Shown here: positions 46,335-54,547 of the stretch, one piece after another | Position numbering within the stretch: position 1 is the stretch's first letter | Layout: every line of letters starts with the position of its first letter | Source of the DNA: a virus | Virus record (IMG/VR): IMGVR_UViG_3300017605_001304 | Location: 62,001-126,000 of that record | Length of the DNA: 64,000 nt | Reading direction: 5' to 3' (one strand) | Notes under the pieces: generated by a model | The model's input: only the letters and a program-made list of their open reading frames with translations | The model's database searches: none | What the model was told of the DNA's origin: nothing | Made by a program: the position numbers and the translations under genes

Positions 46335-46769
46335 CTAGTTCCCCGCGACCCAGACTGAACAGGCGGTGACGCTGCCCGTGAATGAGACCACGTCAATCCG
46401 GACTCGGTGCATTCCGTAAGAAGGAATGGCCGCCAGCCCGGTCGCGCCCGCCAACAGTGCGGGGAAGGTGTCGTGGTCTCCACCCGCCTGCGAGGCCCCG
46501 GTCGTGTCGGTGGTCGAGGTGAAGGTCAGGCCCTGCTGGACCTGATAGTTGCCGCCATCGCTGCTGTACCACCGCAAGCGCAGGATGACCGTCCCTGACG
46601 CGTTGTTACATTCCACCTTGAGCAGGATGCCCGTGCTGAGCGCGTCGAGGACATACGTGTTCATCCCCGGGGCCGCGCCCGACGTTGTGAATTCTTTCTG
46701 GAATGTGCCACGCAGAAGTGGCGGAGATGCAGTGATGAATACGTCTGCGCCCAGGTTTAGCGTGGGCAT
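46335..46769 (-). CDS. decoration-family beta protein (copy B)
   Basis: 144 residues, closely similar to copy A: TFQKEFTTSGAAPGMNTYVLDALSTGILLKVE, then RLRWYSSDGGNYQVQQGLTFTSTTDTTGASQ and RIDVVSFTGSVTACSVWVAGN. Tandem duplication of the neighbouring gene. No function beyond the shared fold. Confidence 0.6.
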   Translation of the reverse strand: MPTLNLGADVFITASPPLLRGTFQKEFTTSGAAPGMNTYVLDALSTGILLKVECNNASGTVILRLRWYSSDGGNYQVQQGLTFTSTTDTTGASQAGGDHDTFPALLAGATGLAAIPSYGMHRVRIDVVSFTGSVTACSVWVAGN

Positions 46770-47066
46770 TTAGGCGCTCTCCTCGTGCCCCCGTGTCTTC
46801 TCGGGGTACTTCTGCAGGTACATATCCAGCAGTCGACGAAAGAGGTCGTTCTGCTCCGCGGTGTAACGCTTCGTCAATGCGAAGCTCCGCGCATTCGTGA
46901 AGATGTGCCCGCCGACCTGCTTGTGCCAATCGAGGAAGTGAATCAGGTCCTCGCCGATCTTCAGGTCTCGCAGCGAGACGCTGCCCGGCTGATCCAGCCC
47001 GCGCCACTTGCCACCACGGGTGGGCGGCAGGACGTCCCGTTCGGGACGATCGTCAGGAAGCGCCAC
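46770..47066 (-). CDS. small hypothetical protein
   Basis: 98 residues. Short helical protein with SLRDLKIGEDLIHFLDWHKQVGGHIFTNARSF and a charged C-terminus. Overlaps the next upstream gene by 14 bases. No family recognised. Confidence 0.55.
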   Translation of the reverse strand: MALPDDRPERDVLPPTRGGKWRGLDQPGSVSLRDLKIGEDLIHFLDWHKQVGGHIFTNARSFALTKRYTAEQNDLFRRLLDMYLQKYPEKTRGHEESA

Positions 47067-47238
47067 GGCCGCCTCCGAGCTGCGGGTAGACCTGCAGCAA
47101 GGCGCGCGTCAACGCGCCCCAGTCCACGTCATTGGTCATGACGAGGTCCAAGTGATAGGTCGCGAGCTCCGCAGGCTTCTCGCTCTCCTCGAAGAACTGC
47201 TTGACGAGCGCAGCCGCAATCTTTCGAGAAGAGGGCAT
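47053..47238 (-). CDS. small hypothetical protein
   Basis: 61 residues. Helical (AAALVKQFFEESEKPAELATYHLDLVMTNDVDWGALTRALLQVY). Its start follows the stop of the previous gene by 6 bases. Its motif AAALVKQFFEES resembles in a loose way the RLF-type motif of other genes (IA-x-RLF-xE), but this is too weak to claim. Confidence 0.52.
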   Translation of the reverse strand: MPSSRKIAAALVKQFFEESEKPAELATYHLDLVMTNDVDWGALTRALLQVYPQLGGGRGAS

Positions 47239-47244
47239 GAGACC

Positions 47245-47763
47245 TCACTTGATCTCGGCGTGCACCGAGTAGCGGTTGAAGGCCGGGGATTCCCAGCTCA
47301 TCGTAACCGAAAGGTTGGTCGGGATGGGGTTGCCTGTGCAGTCGGGGTTGTTCTTGCCGACCGCGAAGGTCGCGGACTTGGCGTCCGCTTCGAAGGCGTC
47401 AGCCTGCAGCGCCTCCATCGGGCAGAGGCCACGCGCCGCCAGGATCGCCACGGCCTTGCCGTACGCGTAGCGCGGGTTCTGGACGAAGGCTTGGCCGTCG
47501 AGCCCCGCGTTCAGGAAGGCGAGCTGCAGGCCCTGCTTGATCGCGTCGGGGAGCGACTCCTGCGGAGGCGTCGGCTCGTTGGCACGCTTGTCCTTCTCCG
47601 GCGTCGAGAGCTTGTCGCCCTTGCCGTAGTAGTTCTGGTCGATCTTCTGGCTCAGGTTCGGCTTGTCCTTCGCCTTCTTGGCGTCGTTGGACACGGCGTC
47701 CGTCAGGACGAGACGTTCGACGAAGTTCAGGACGATGTTCGCCTTGGGCCCGATCTCACTCAT
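47245..47763 (-). CDS. hypothetical protein
   Basis: 172 residues. Helical first half with a charged KKAKDKPNLSQKIDQNYYGKGDKLSTPEKDKRANEPTPPQE linker, then KGL/CPMEALQADAFEADAKSATFAV and a C-terminal beta strand RYSVHAEIK. Overlaps the following gene by 8 bases. No family recognised. Confidence 0.55.
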   Translation of the reverse strand: MSEIGPKANIVLNFVERLVLTDAVSNDAKKAKDKPNLSQKIDQNYYGKGDKLSTPEKDKRANEPTPPQESLPDAIKQGLQLAFLNAGLDGQAFVQNPRYAYGKAVAILAARGLCPMEALQADAFEADAKSATFAVGKNNPDCTGNPIPTNLSVTMSWESPAFNRYSVHAEIK

Positions 47764-49414
47764 GTCGACCTCCCTGCAGACCCCGGAAGAGTCGGGCTGC
47801 GATGTTGCGGACGGACTCCTTGACCGGTTCCTTGTCCTTGTACAGCAGCGGCTGCTTGCCGGACTTCACGGGCGCGTCCTTGGCCGCTTGCCGATCCACG
47901 GTATCGATCTCGACGTCCGGCCCGTACTCCTGGTGGATCCAGTCCTCGATCTCTCGATCGTTGTAGTCGTAGCCATCGGGCGTCTTGACCGTCTCGAAGT
48001 CTTCCCCGAAGACCTCGCGGCCCAGGAAGCGACCATCCTTGGTGTAGATGAAGCGGATCTCGGGCTGCGAGTCCTGCTTAAAGAACTCGATGTGGCCTCG
48101 TCTATCTTTATAGGATCCGCGGTCCTTCAGCAGGTGCCAGTAGATGTTCTCGGCAGCGAAGTCCTTGATCACCTTATCGTTGTCTTCCCACTCGTTAGGA
48201 ATACTCTCCATCGTCGGGTGCTGACCGTCCAAGAAGAACCAGTACGTCGAGGTGTTGTCCGCGCCCCAAAGATGTTCATGCTCACAATCTTGACAATAGT
48301 TCTGCCCGCAGTATTCGCAGTTATAGATGTCCTCGGGATCAAAGCTGTCCCCGCAGCCAGAGCACTCCTCCGTCTCATGATCCACCCAGAATCTCCCGCC
48401 GTGCGCATCCTGAATCCGCCGCTGCTGCTCCGACGTGAAGTCGTCCCACTCCAGCCCGCTGTCGTCCGACAAGCCGTTGACGCGGTTGGTGCAGAAGAGG
48501 TCCGCCAACTTCGCCAACGAGTCTTCGTCGTTGGGTTCCTTGTTCGACGGGCCACGGATCTGCACCGCGCTCTTGTCGTCGACGTCGACCGTGATCAGCG
48601 GCCTCCAGATCTTCGTCTTCGGGTCCAAGGCCCGGTACGAGTAGAGCGTGCCCTCCCCTGCTCCACAGTGGTGCATCAGCTCACCTTCGAGATCCGACTC
48701 GCGACAGTCTAGGTGCACCCAAGCCGAGCCGTCGTCGTACTCAAGCACGATCTCGCCGAGATCACCCGCCTTGTTCGCGGACCGGATGTCGCCGCGTAGC
48801 TGAGCAGCGTACTTCTCACGGAGCTCGGCGACCCGATGTATGAGGCTTGCGGGGTTGGCCGCCTTTACGTCGAAGTTGATGTTGTCGAGGAGCGTGTCGA
48901 TGTCGATCTTCGTCTTTTCCGCGATCTCGCCCAGTCCGCGGAGCCCGTCCTGCAGGTTGTCCTTCACCTGATAGAAATCAAGTGGCATCCAGTCCGCGTT
49001 CCACCCAAGGGCCACACAGAGCTTTGCGTAGTAATACTGCGTCGCGCTCACGATCGCCCGCCCTGCGGGATCTTCGCGGTTTTCCTTTGTGGAAGGCAGC
49101 GCGTGCCCGAGAATCTCTCGATACCGGTTCCACGCACCGAGGAGCATCCAACGAAACGCCCAGATCGAGCGGTCGTAGCGCTTGAATTGCAGGGCCAGCT
49201 CTTCGCCGAGTTTGTAGAGCTGATCAGGATCCGAGAAGATGTTCGCGTTATTCGCCTGTCGCTTACGGAACTCACTCTCAGGCGGCAGTGCATCGATCAT
49301 CGCCTTGATCTTCTGCACATGCTTCACGTACGTTGCGAACATGGCGCGCATGTCCGCCTGCGGGTTACGACCCTCGGCCAGCAGGCGCACGAAGATGTCG
49401 TAGACCCGAGCCAT
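47756..49414 (-). CDS. PcfJ-like domain protein with zinc cluster and RLF-type tail (copy 1)
   Basis: 552 residues from ATG 49414, overlapping the upstream stop (TGATG). N-terminus FVRLLAEGRNPQADMRAMF matches copy 2. Residues about 218-300 resemble the PcfJ family: WVHLDCRESDLEGELMHHCGAG, then YSYRALD and TVDVDDKSAVQIRGPSN, with the MHHC motif and the Q-x-RG-x-x-N turn. CSGCGDSFDPEDIYNCEYCGQNYCQDCE is a six-cysteine zinc cluster. The C-terminus has APVKSGKQPLLYKDKE and then KESVRNIAARLF, the motif of the GWI/ART proteins. Paralogue of the next gene. Confidence 0.62.
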   Translation of the reverse strand: MARVYDIFVRLLAEGRNPQADMRAMFATYVKHVQKIKAMIDALPPESEFRKRQANNANIFSDPDQLYKLGEELALQFKRYDRSIWAFRWMLLGAWNRYREILGHALPSTKENREDPAGRAIVSATQYYYAKLCVALGWNADWMPLDFYQVKDNLQDGLRGLGEIAEKTKIDIDTLLDNINFDVKAANPASLIHRVAELREKYAAQLRGDIRSANKAGDLGEIVLEYDDGSAWVHLDCRESDLEGELMHHCGAGEGTLYSYRALDPKTKIWRPLITVDVDDKSAVQIRGPSNKEPNDEDSLAKLADLFCTNRVNGLSDDSGLEWDDFTSEQQRRIQDAHGGRFWVDHETEECSGCGDSFDPEDIYNCEYCGQNYCQDCEHEHLWGADNTSTYWFFLDGQHPTMESIPNEWEDNDKVIKDFAAENIYWHLLKDRGSYKDRRGHIEFFKQDSQPEIRFIYTKDGRFLGREVFGEDFETVKTPDGYDYNDREIEDWIHQEYGPDVEIDTVDRQAAKDAPVKSGKQPLLYKDKEPVKESVRNIAARLFRGLQGGRHE

Positions 49415-51183
49415 CAACGGTCTCCCTGGAAGAGCCTCTTCGCGAGCGCTCGACTGGACTCCTTTTGCTGGTACAGGAGCGGCTGCTTCCCGGCCTTCAC
49501 CGGAGCGTCGCGCTTCGCCTGCCGCGACTCGTCCTCGATGTCGACGTCCGGGCCGTACTGCTGGTAGACCCAGTAGTCGATGTCTGCCTTCGGGACGTTC
49601 GCGACGTAGCGCCGGCCTGGAACTCCCTCCGGCTCGTGCGACCGATACCAGTCATCTTGACCAGAGAACTGCTCGATGCCGAGCAGTCGTCCATCATGCT
49701 TCGAGTAGATGAAGATGGTCTGCGGCGGGTCCTTGCCGTAGTACATCTCGACGTCTCTACGGGCCACGCCCTTCCAGTCAAAGTCGTACTTATTGTCTGG
49801 ATTAGCGGCCATGTATTGAAACGCGTCGGTATCCGGCGTCTCGCCCTCATTATCGTTGTCGCCCCACTTCGTGGGAAGCAGTCCGTCCCACACCAACTGG
49901 CCGTCGACGTAGGCCCAGACTTGGATCGTATCGCCCCAGAGCTCGTCCTCCTCATGACCACCGATACAATCGTTACAGTAGAGTTCGTCGCAGTATTCGC
50001 ACTTGTTCAGCTCGTCCTCGTCGAACCGATCTCCGCAGCCCTCGCACTTCTCGCGGTTGTCCTCTTCCGGCTCGTTGTCGCCGTCATCAGCATCTTGCTC
50101 GCGGTGGCCGGGGTAAACGTGGCGAGAGTCGGTAAAGGTAAAGCCGGGGTTCTCGCTCTGGATCTTGGCGACCTGCTCCGGGGTGAAGTTGCTCTTCTGG
50201 ACGTCGCCCCCGTACGTCGTCCCGCGCATCCACTTGGCGGTCGCGAGCAGGTCGGTGAGCTTCTCCCAGGCTTTCGGGTCGTCGTCGAGCACGGCGTTGG
50301 CCGACCCACGGAACTGCGCGACGCGGTGGTCGTGCGTCAGCCCGACGTTGTAGACGGGCTGCCAGCCCTTGCCGCTCGGAGCCTTCTCGCGGTAGGAGAG
50401 CTGGTCCCCGCCCGACGAGCCGCCGCAGTGGTGCATCAACTCGCCTTCGAGATCCGACTGCGTGCACTTCAAGTTCAGCCAGACTGCTCCGTCCGGGTAC
50501 TTGACGACGACCTCGCCGACAGCACCTTGCTTGTTCGCGGTGGTGATGTCGCCCATGAGCTCGGCGCGGAAGTCCGCTTCGATCTTCTTATAGACAGAAG
50601 GCAGATGACTACTTGGCATCGGAACCACGAAGCCGCCCTTTGCCAGGATCGTGTCCACCGGCTGCGTCGTCTTCTTGTTCACCTTTTCAGCAATCTCAAG
50701 AATCGCCGTCAGTATTGCAGTAACTCTGTCCGTAGGCAGTGGCCCGTTACCTAGAGTCGGATCCACCCTGCGAACGATCGCAGCCACGGCTTCCATCAGG
50801 GAATTGTAAAACCCCTCCCATTCCACAGAATGGCTATTCGCTGCCCGCTGGACACATAGGTTATGAATAAGACGATTCACTACGATTGCAAGCATCCATC
50901 TCCACGCCTGAATCGCGTACGTATACGAACCGAGACGCTTACAGAGCTGAAACGCAACCTCGTCCTCCGGCTGGTCTACGTAGCGCCGCAAGGCGCCTAG
51001 CTCGTTTTGTAGCGCCTGCGTAAGAGGTTGATAATTAGGATCGCTATCGGCCTTCGCGAGCACCTCCGGCGTGAAGATCCTCTCGATCCGCCGGATGGCG
51101 GCGTGGCCGATCTCCCGCATGTCGGTAAAGGGATTCCGCCCCTCCAGCAGAGCTTGCAGGAAGAAGTCCTTGGGAGAGGCCAT
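49414..51183 (-). CDS. PcfJ-like domain protein with zinc cluster and RLF-type tail (copy 2)
   Basis: 589 residues. Shares with copy 1 the N-terminal FLQALLEGRNPFTDMREI, the WLNLKCTQSDLEGELMHHCGG ... LSYREK ... VAQFRGSAN PcfJ-like region, CEGCGDRFDEDELNKCEYCDELYCNDC zinc cluster and the ending APVKAGKQPLLYQQKESSRALAKRLFQGDR. Sequence identity is modest outside these blocks, so the duplication is old. The C-terminal motif KESSRALAKRLF lies in the last 17 residues. No fibre or enzyme motif beyond this; role unknown, plausibly packaged. Confidence 0.62.
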   Translation of the reverse strand: MASPKDFFLQALLEGRNPFTDMREIGHAAIRRIERIFTPEVLAKADSDPNYQPLTQALQNELGALRRYVDQPEDEVAFQLCKRLGSYTYAIQAWRWMLAIVVNRLIHNLCVQRAANSHSVEWEGFYNSLMEAVAAIVRRVDPTLGNGPLPTDRVTAILTAILEIAEKVNKKTTQPVDTILAKGGFVVPMPSSHLPSVYKKIEADFRAELMGDITTANKQGAVGEVVVKYPDGAVWLNLKCTQSDLEGELMHHCGGSSGGDQLSYREKAPSGKGWQPVYNVGLTHDHRVAQFRGSANAVLDDDPKAWEKLTDLLATAKWMRGTTYGGDVQKSNFTPEQVAKIQSENPGFTFTDSRHVYPGHREQDADDGDNEPEEDNREKCEGCGDRFDEDELNKCEYCDELYCNDCIGGHEEDELWGDTIQVWAYVDGQLVWDGLLPTKWGDNDNEGETPDTDAFQYMAANPDNKYDFDWKGVARRDVEMYYGKDPPQTIFIYSKHDGRLLGIEQFSGQDDWYRSHEPEGVPGRRYVANVPKADIDYWVYQQYGPDVDIEDESRQAKRDAPVKAGKQPLLYQQKESSRALAKRLFQGDR

Positions 51184-51192
51184 TCCGTCTCC

Positions 51193-53640
51193 TTAGATCG
51201 ATGAGACCCACAACGAGAGCTTGCCGGTGCCGCTCATCGTGCGCACGTCGACGCGCAGGCTCTGCGCACCGGTCGTCGGGAAGATCATCTCGGTGCCGTG
51301 CCGGTAGTTCGTCTCGGACGTGTCGCTGCGGATGTCCAGGTTCTTGCAGAGCTTTGTGTCTCGCCACGTCGTGAGATCCGGGCAGTCCCCGTCCTGCGCC
51401 GACCAGACGATGTCGAGCGTGCACGACGGCTGCGTCGCGGCGTCGTTCTCGAACTCGACGTGCAGCACAGCCCCTTGCGCCATCGCCCCGAGCACGTACG
51501 TCGTCGTACCGGCCGTCGGCGCGGAGATCTTGTCGAACTCCTTCTGGAAGAAGTTCTGCACCAGCGCGACGTCGTTCTCAACCGTGACGTTCACCGTCGT
51601 GGACGTCGTCGTATTCCCGGCCGCGTCCCGCGCCGTCGCCGTGAGCGCGTGCGCCCCGTTCAGGGCCGTCGTCGTGTCCCAGCTCACCGTGTACGGCGCC
51701 ACCAGGACCTCGGCGCCGAGGTTGTTCCCGTCGAGCTTGAACTGCACGCCGACCACCGCCACGTTGTCCGCGGCGTCCGCAGCCACCAGGACCAGCTCTG
51801 AGACCGTCGCCTCATCGACCGGGCTGGTCAGGCTGACCGTCGGCGGGGTCAAGTCCGTCGCCGGGGGCGTCGCGCCCTGCTCGAAGGCTCCGGCGTCCAG
51901 CGTCGCATCCGCCGTCGAGCGAATGTAGCCCAGGTAGTCCCGGTAGAGCATCGGCAACGAGCCGCCGATGTTCTTCGCCGCGCTGCCGGAGACCAGACTG
52001 AAGTCGTGGCCCGCCGAGTTCGTGAAGATCGGATCCGTGCCGGTGTTGTTCGACTGGAAGAGTCCGAGCGGGTCGAAGCCCGCCGTCTGCCACTGCACGA
52101 AGGTCTTGTTCCCGTTGTTGAACGAGAACGCGCCGTTCGTGGACGTCGAGTCGCCGGAGTTCGAGTAGTAGAAGTTCCGGTTGCAGTTCACGTACAGGTA
52201 GTCGTCGCTGCTGCCCTGCGCCCCGAAGCCGAGCTGCACGAACTTCTTGTCCGCCACGTCCACGTCCGACGTACGGAAGACGATGTTGTTGCGGATCTGA
52301 ATCGTGCGGACGCCGTTGGTGTAGATGCCGCCGTTGCCGCTGGCATAGACCGTGTTGCCGTAGACGCCGACGTTCTGGGTGCGCTCGGTCGGGAAGTTCT
52401 GGTTCGAGAAGCCAAGCTGAATGCCGTAGAGGCAGTTCTCGAAGACGTTGTTCTTGATCACGCCCCGGTTGACGTAGTAGGCCGTCATGCCGTCACCGGT
52501 GCAGTTCTGGAAGTAGCACGCCTCCATCCAGAGGTCCTGCGCCTCCGAGCTACCGTCGACGCTTCCGTTCGAGCCGACGCCCGCGCCCTCGTTGGCGTTC
52601 TTGAACGTGCAGCCGTACAGCATGTACTTCTGGCAGCCGGAGAGCAGCAACGCCGACTGGACGCCGTTGCTGAAGCCGTCGTACGTCCCACCTCGGATTT
52701 CGAGGAGGTCGCCGTGGAAGTAGGCGTTGGTGGCACGGCCGGGCGAGTTGTTGTAGCAGTTGGCGTTGATCACGCCGTACCACGAGATGCGCCCGCCGCC
52801 GTTGCTGAAGCCCATGCCGCCACCGCCCGGGATCCCGAGGTGGCCGGTGGCTTCGCAGTTCGCCCAAGTGACCTTCTTCGAGGCGACGTTGCCGTCGGTG
52901 GCCTCGAACGTCCCGTTCACCTGCTTGCAGCCGTCGAAGGTCGAGCCGAAGGCCGTTGCTCCGACCCAGCCCTGCCCCGGCGTCGGCCAACGGAATTCCC
53001 AGTTCTTGATCAGGATCGACTCGCCCCAGTTGTCGGTGAAGTGACCATTGTTCCCCTGGTAGAGGCTGACCCCTTCGCTGATCGAGATGATCGGGTTCGC
53101 GCCCGAGCCGTAGGTGTCGCCGATCATCGGGTGCGTGAAGACGCCGGTGTCCCCGTTCCCGCCGTTGTTTGAGTAGGTGAACGTGTCGCCCCGGTTCAGC
53201 AGGATCTTCTTCGGCTGGCCAGTAACTCGCGGCGGGTAGAGACCGCCGACGCCGTTGAACGCGACCTGGAACGCCTTGAGCGGCGTCTGGTACGGCGCGT
53301 TCTGGGAGCCGTTGCCGGTCGAGTCGTTGCCGCTGCTCGCGACGTAGATCGTGCCCCAGGCCGGGTTCCAGTTGCTGACCACGACCTGGAACGTCGTCGA
53401 GTTCGTCGCACCGAGATCGTCCGTCACCGTGAGCTGGACGTTGTAGGTCCCTGCAGTGTCGAAGCGGTGCGATGCGATCGGGCCGTAAAGCACCGGCGAC
53501 CCGTCCGCGAAGTTCCAAGCGTAGTCGACGATCGTTCGACCGGTGTCGAAGGTTGAGTTGAGTCCGTGGAAGCGCTCCCACGTGTAGCCCGCGAGGTGCA
53601 TCGTCTCGCCGGGCTCGGCGATGATTGCTACGAGCGCCAT
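51193..53640 (-). CDS. PKD / beta-helix / Ig / decoration-domain protein (tail-spike-like)
   Basis: 815 residues. Residues 1-90 are a PKD domain (YAWNFADGSPVLYGPIASHRFDTAGTYNVQLTVTDDLGATNS). About 95-600 shows parallel beta-helix repeats, with N-x-x-F-x-x-C and VYGNTVYASGNGGIYTNGV type turns. About 603-700 is an Ig-like domain (PPTVSLTSPVDEATVSELVLVAADAADNVAVVGVQFKLDGN). The last 110 residues (FFQKEFDKISAPTAGTTTYVLGAMAQGAVLHVEFEND to KLSLWVSSI) match the small decoration family. So a spike or fibre anchored by a decoration-like domain; no catalytic residue for pectate-lyase-type activity was identified. Confidence 0.72.
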   Translation of the reverse strand: MALVAIIAEPGETMHLAGYTWERFHGLNSTFDTGRTIVDYAWNFADGSPVLYGPIASHRFDTAGTYNVQLTVTDDLGATNSTTFQVVVSNWNPAWGTIYVASSGNDSTGNGSQNAPYQTPLKAFQVAFNGVGGLYPPRVTGQPKKILLNRGDTFTYSNNGGNGDTGVFTHPMIGDTYGSGANPIISISEGVSLYQGNNGHFTDNWGESILIKNWEFRWPTPGQGWVGATAFGSTFDGCKQVNGTFEATDGNVASKKVTWANCEATGHLGIPGGGGMGFSNGGGRISWYGVINANCYNNSPGRATNAYFHGDLLEIRGGTYDGFSNGVQSALLLSGCQKYMLYGCTFKNANEGAGVGSNGSVDGSSEAQDLWMEACYFQNCTGDGMTAYYVNRGVIKNNVFENCLYGIQLGFSNQNFPTERTQNVGVYGNTVYASGNGGIYTNGVRTIQIRNNIVFRTSDVDVADKKFVQLGFGAQGSSDDYLYVNCNRNFYYSNSGDSTSTNGAFSFNNGNKTFVQWQTAGFDPLGLFQSNNTGTDPIFTNSAGHDFSLVSGSAAKNIGGSLPMLYRDYLGYIRSTADATLDAGAFEQGATPPATDLTPPTVSLTSPVDEATVSELVLVAADAADNVAVVGVQFKLDGNNLGAEVLVAPYTVSWDTTTALNGAHALTATARDAAGNTTTSTTVNVTVENDVALVQNFFQKEFDKISAPTAGTTTYVLGAMAQGAVLHVEFENDAATQPSCTLDIVWSAQDGDCPDLTTWRDTKLCKNLDIRSDTSETNYRHGTEMIFPTTGAQSLRVDVRTMSGTGKLSLWVSSI

Positions 53641-53649
53641 GTGTCCTCC

Positions 53650-54030
53650 TTAGAGCGCAGCGACCCAGACCGAAACGGCACCGGAACCTGCGATGCTGCC
53701 GACGTCGACACGTAGAGCCCGCGCACCCGAGGAGTTGAAGTTGAGCTCCGAGCCGTGCCGCCACAGCGGCGGCGTACCGGTCTGCTGGGTGTCGGCCTGG
53801 ATGTCGAGGTTGACCGAGGTCTGCTGCTGGAACTGCTTGGTCGTCAGGTCCCCCGAGATCCACAGCACGCGGATCACGCAGGACGGCTGTGTCGCGGCGT
53901 TGTTCTGGAGCTCGACCTTGATCACGACGCCTTGGGCCGCCGCCGACAGCGTGTACGTATTCGTGCCGGTCGTCGCGGTCGAGACCGCGTTATGCTCCTT
54001 CGCGAACGTGTTCCGCGTGAGAGCGGGCAT
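53650..54030 (-). CDS. decoration-family beta protein (copy C)
   Basis: 126 residues from ATG 54030. FAKEHNAVSTATTGTNTYTLSAAAQGVVIKVELQNNAATQPSCVIRVLW and, near the end, RALRVDVGSIAGSGAVSVWVAAL match copies A and B and the C-terminus of the neighbouring 815-residue protein, including the ATQPSC run shared with that protein. It is the closest relative of that domain. First minus-strand gene after the plus-strand island at 54145. Confidence 0.62.
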   Translation of the reverse strand: MPALTRNTFAKEHNAVSTATTGTNTYTLSAAAQGVVIKVELQNNAATQPSCVIRVLWISGDLTTKQFQQQTSVNLDIQADTQQTGTPPLWRHGSELNFNSSGARALRVDVGSIAGSGAVSVWVAAL

Positions 54031-54081
54031 GAGACCTCCATCGTGCGCGTAGCGCACACCTCTCCCGGGGCGGGAGGGACG

Positions 54082-54109
54082 TTGACACGACCTGTATTAC
54101 AGGTATGCT
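54082..54109 (+). promoter_or_regulatory. promoter with palindromic operator, second copy
   Basis: TTGACA (54082-54087) and TATGCT (54104-54109) flank a 16-base spacer. ACCTGTATTACAGGT (54090-54104) is the exact reverse complement of the site at 4585. It drives the plus-strand island starting at 54145. The -35 is a perfect consensus. The GC-rich hairpin CTCCC/GGGAG just upstream may end minus-strand transcription. Confidence 0.75.
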
Positions 54110-54144
54110 GAGGCCCGCCTTTCGAGCCCAAGAGGAGACTGAGC

Positions 54145-54303
54145 ATGTACCGATTCGCGCTGACCTTCGGGGCCCTGCTGATCCTGTCCGGGCTGTGCAG
54201 CCTGCTGATCTTCGGGGACTTCACCTGGGCCGACGCCGGGCTCGCGCTCACGGGCGCGCTGCTGGGTCGTCACTTCGGCCGCCGTGCAGGGCGCTTCTCG
54301 TGA
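54145..54303 (+). CDS. two-helix small membrane protein
   Basis: 52 residues from ATG 54145 after GAGGAGACTGAGC. Two hydrophobic stretches: FALTFGALLILSGLCSLLIF and a weaker WADAGLALTGALLG, ending in basic RHFGRRAGRFS. First gene of the plus-strand island driven by the operator promoter at 54082. The stop overlaps the next start (GTGA). Confidence 0.58.
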   Translation: MYRFALTFGALLILSGLCSLLIFGDFTWADAGLALTGALLGRHFGRRAGRFS

Positions 54304-54533
54304 GCCCCTCCAACAACGAACTTCGGGTCCTACGGAAGCACGCCGACCGCATCGGCTTGGACCTGGAGTACGATCCGTCCGGGCGCTGGGACTACCCTTG
54401 GAAGTTCACGCGCCGCAAGAGCCGCTACGAGTGGCGGGTCAAGACGATCGATCGAGTACACTTCCACCTGGGCAACGAGCTCAGTCGGACGAAGCGTCTG
54501 AAGCGCATCGCGACGAGGCTCGTCGGAGCATGA
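54300..54533 (+). CDS. small basic protein
   Basis: 77 residues from GTG 54300, overlapping the previous stop. Basic, with DPSGRWDYPWKFTRRKSRYEWRVKTIDRVHFHLG and KRLKRIATRLVGA. Sequence suggests nucleic acid or membrane contact, but no motif is diagnostic. Confidence 0.55.
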   Translation: MSPSNNELRVLRKHADRIGLDLEYDPSGRWDYPWKFTRRKSRYEWRVKTIDRVHFHLGNELSRTKRLKRIATRLVGA

Positions 54534-54547
54534 AGAAGGAGATGAGC

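Noticed and set aside
47756-51183. Lysozyme or protease role for the two PcfJ-like proteins
   Set aside because: No catalytic motif of lysozyme, amidase or protease is present; only the MHHC and zinc elements are visible.
51193-53640. Pectate-lyase or depolymerase activity of the beta-helix protein
   Set aside because: The beta-helix repeats are clear but no catalytic residues for a lyase or hydrolase could be recognised; recorded only as spike-like.
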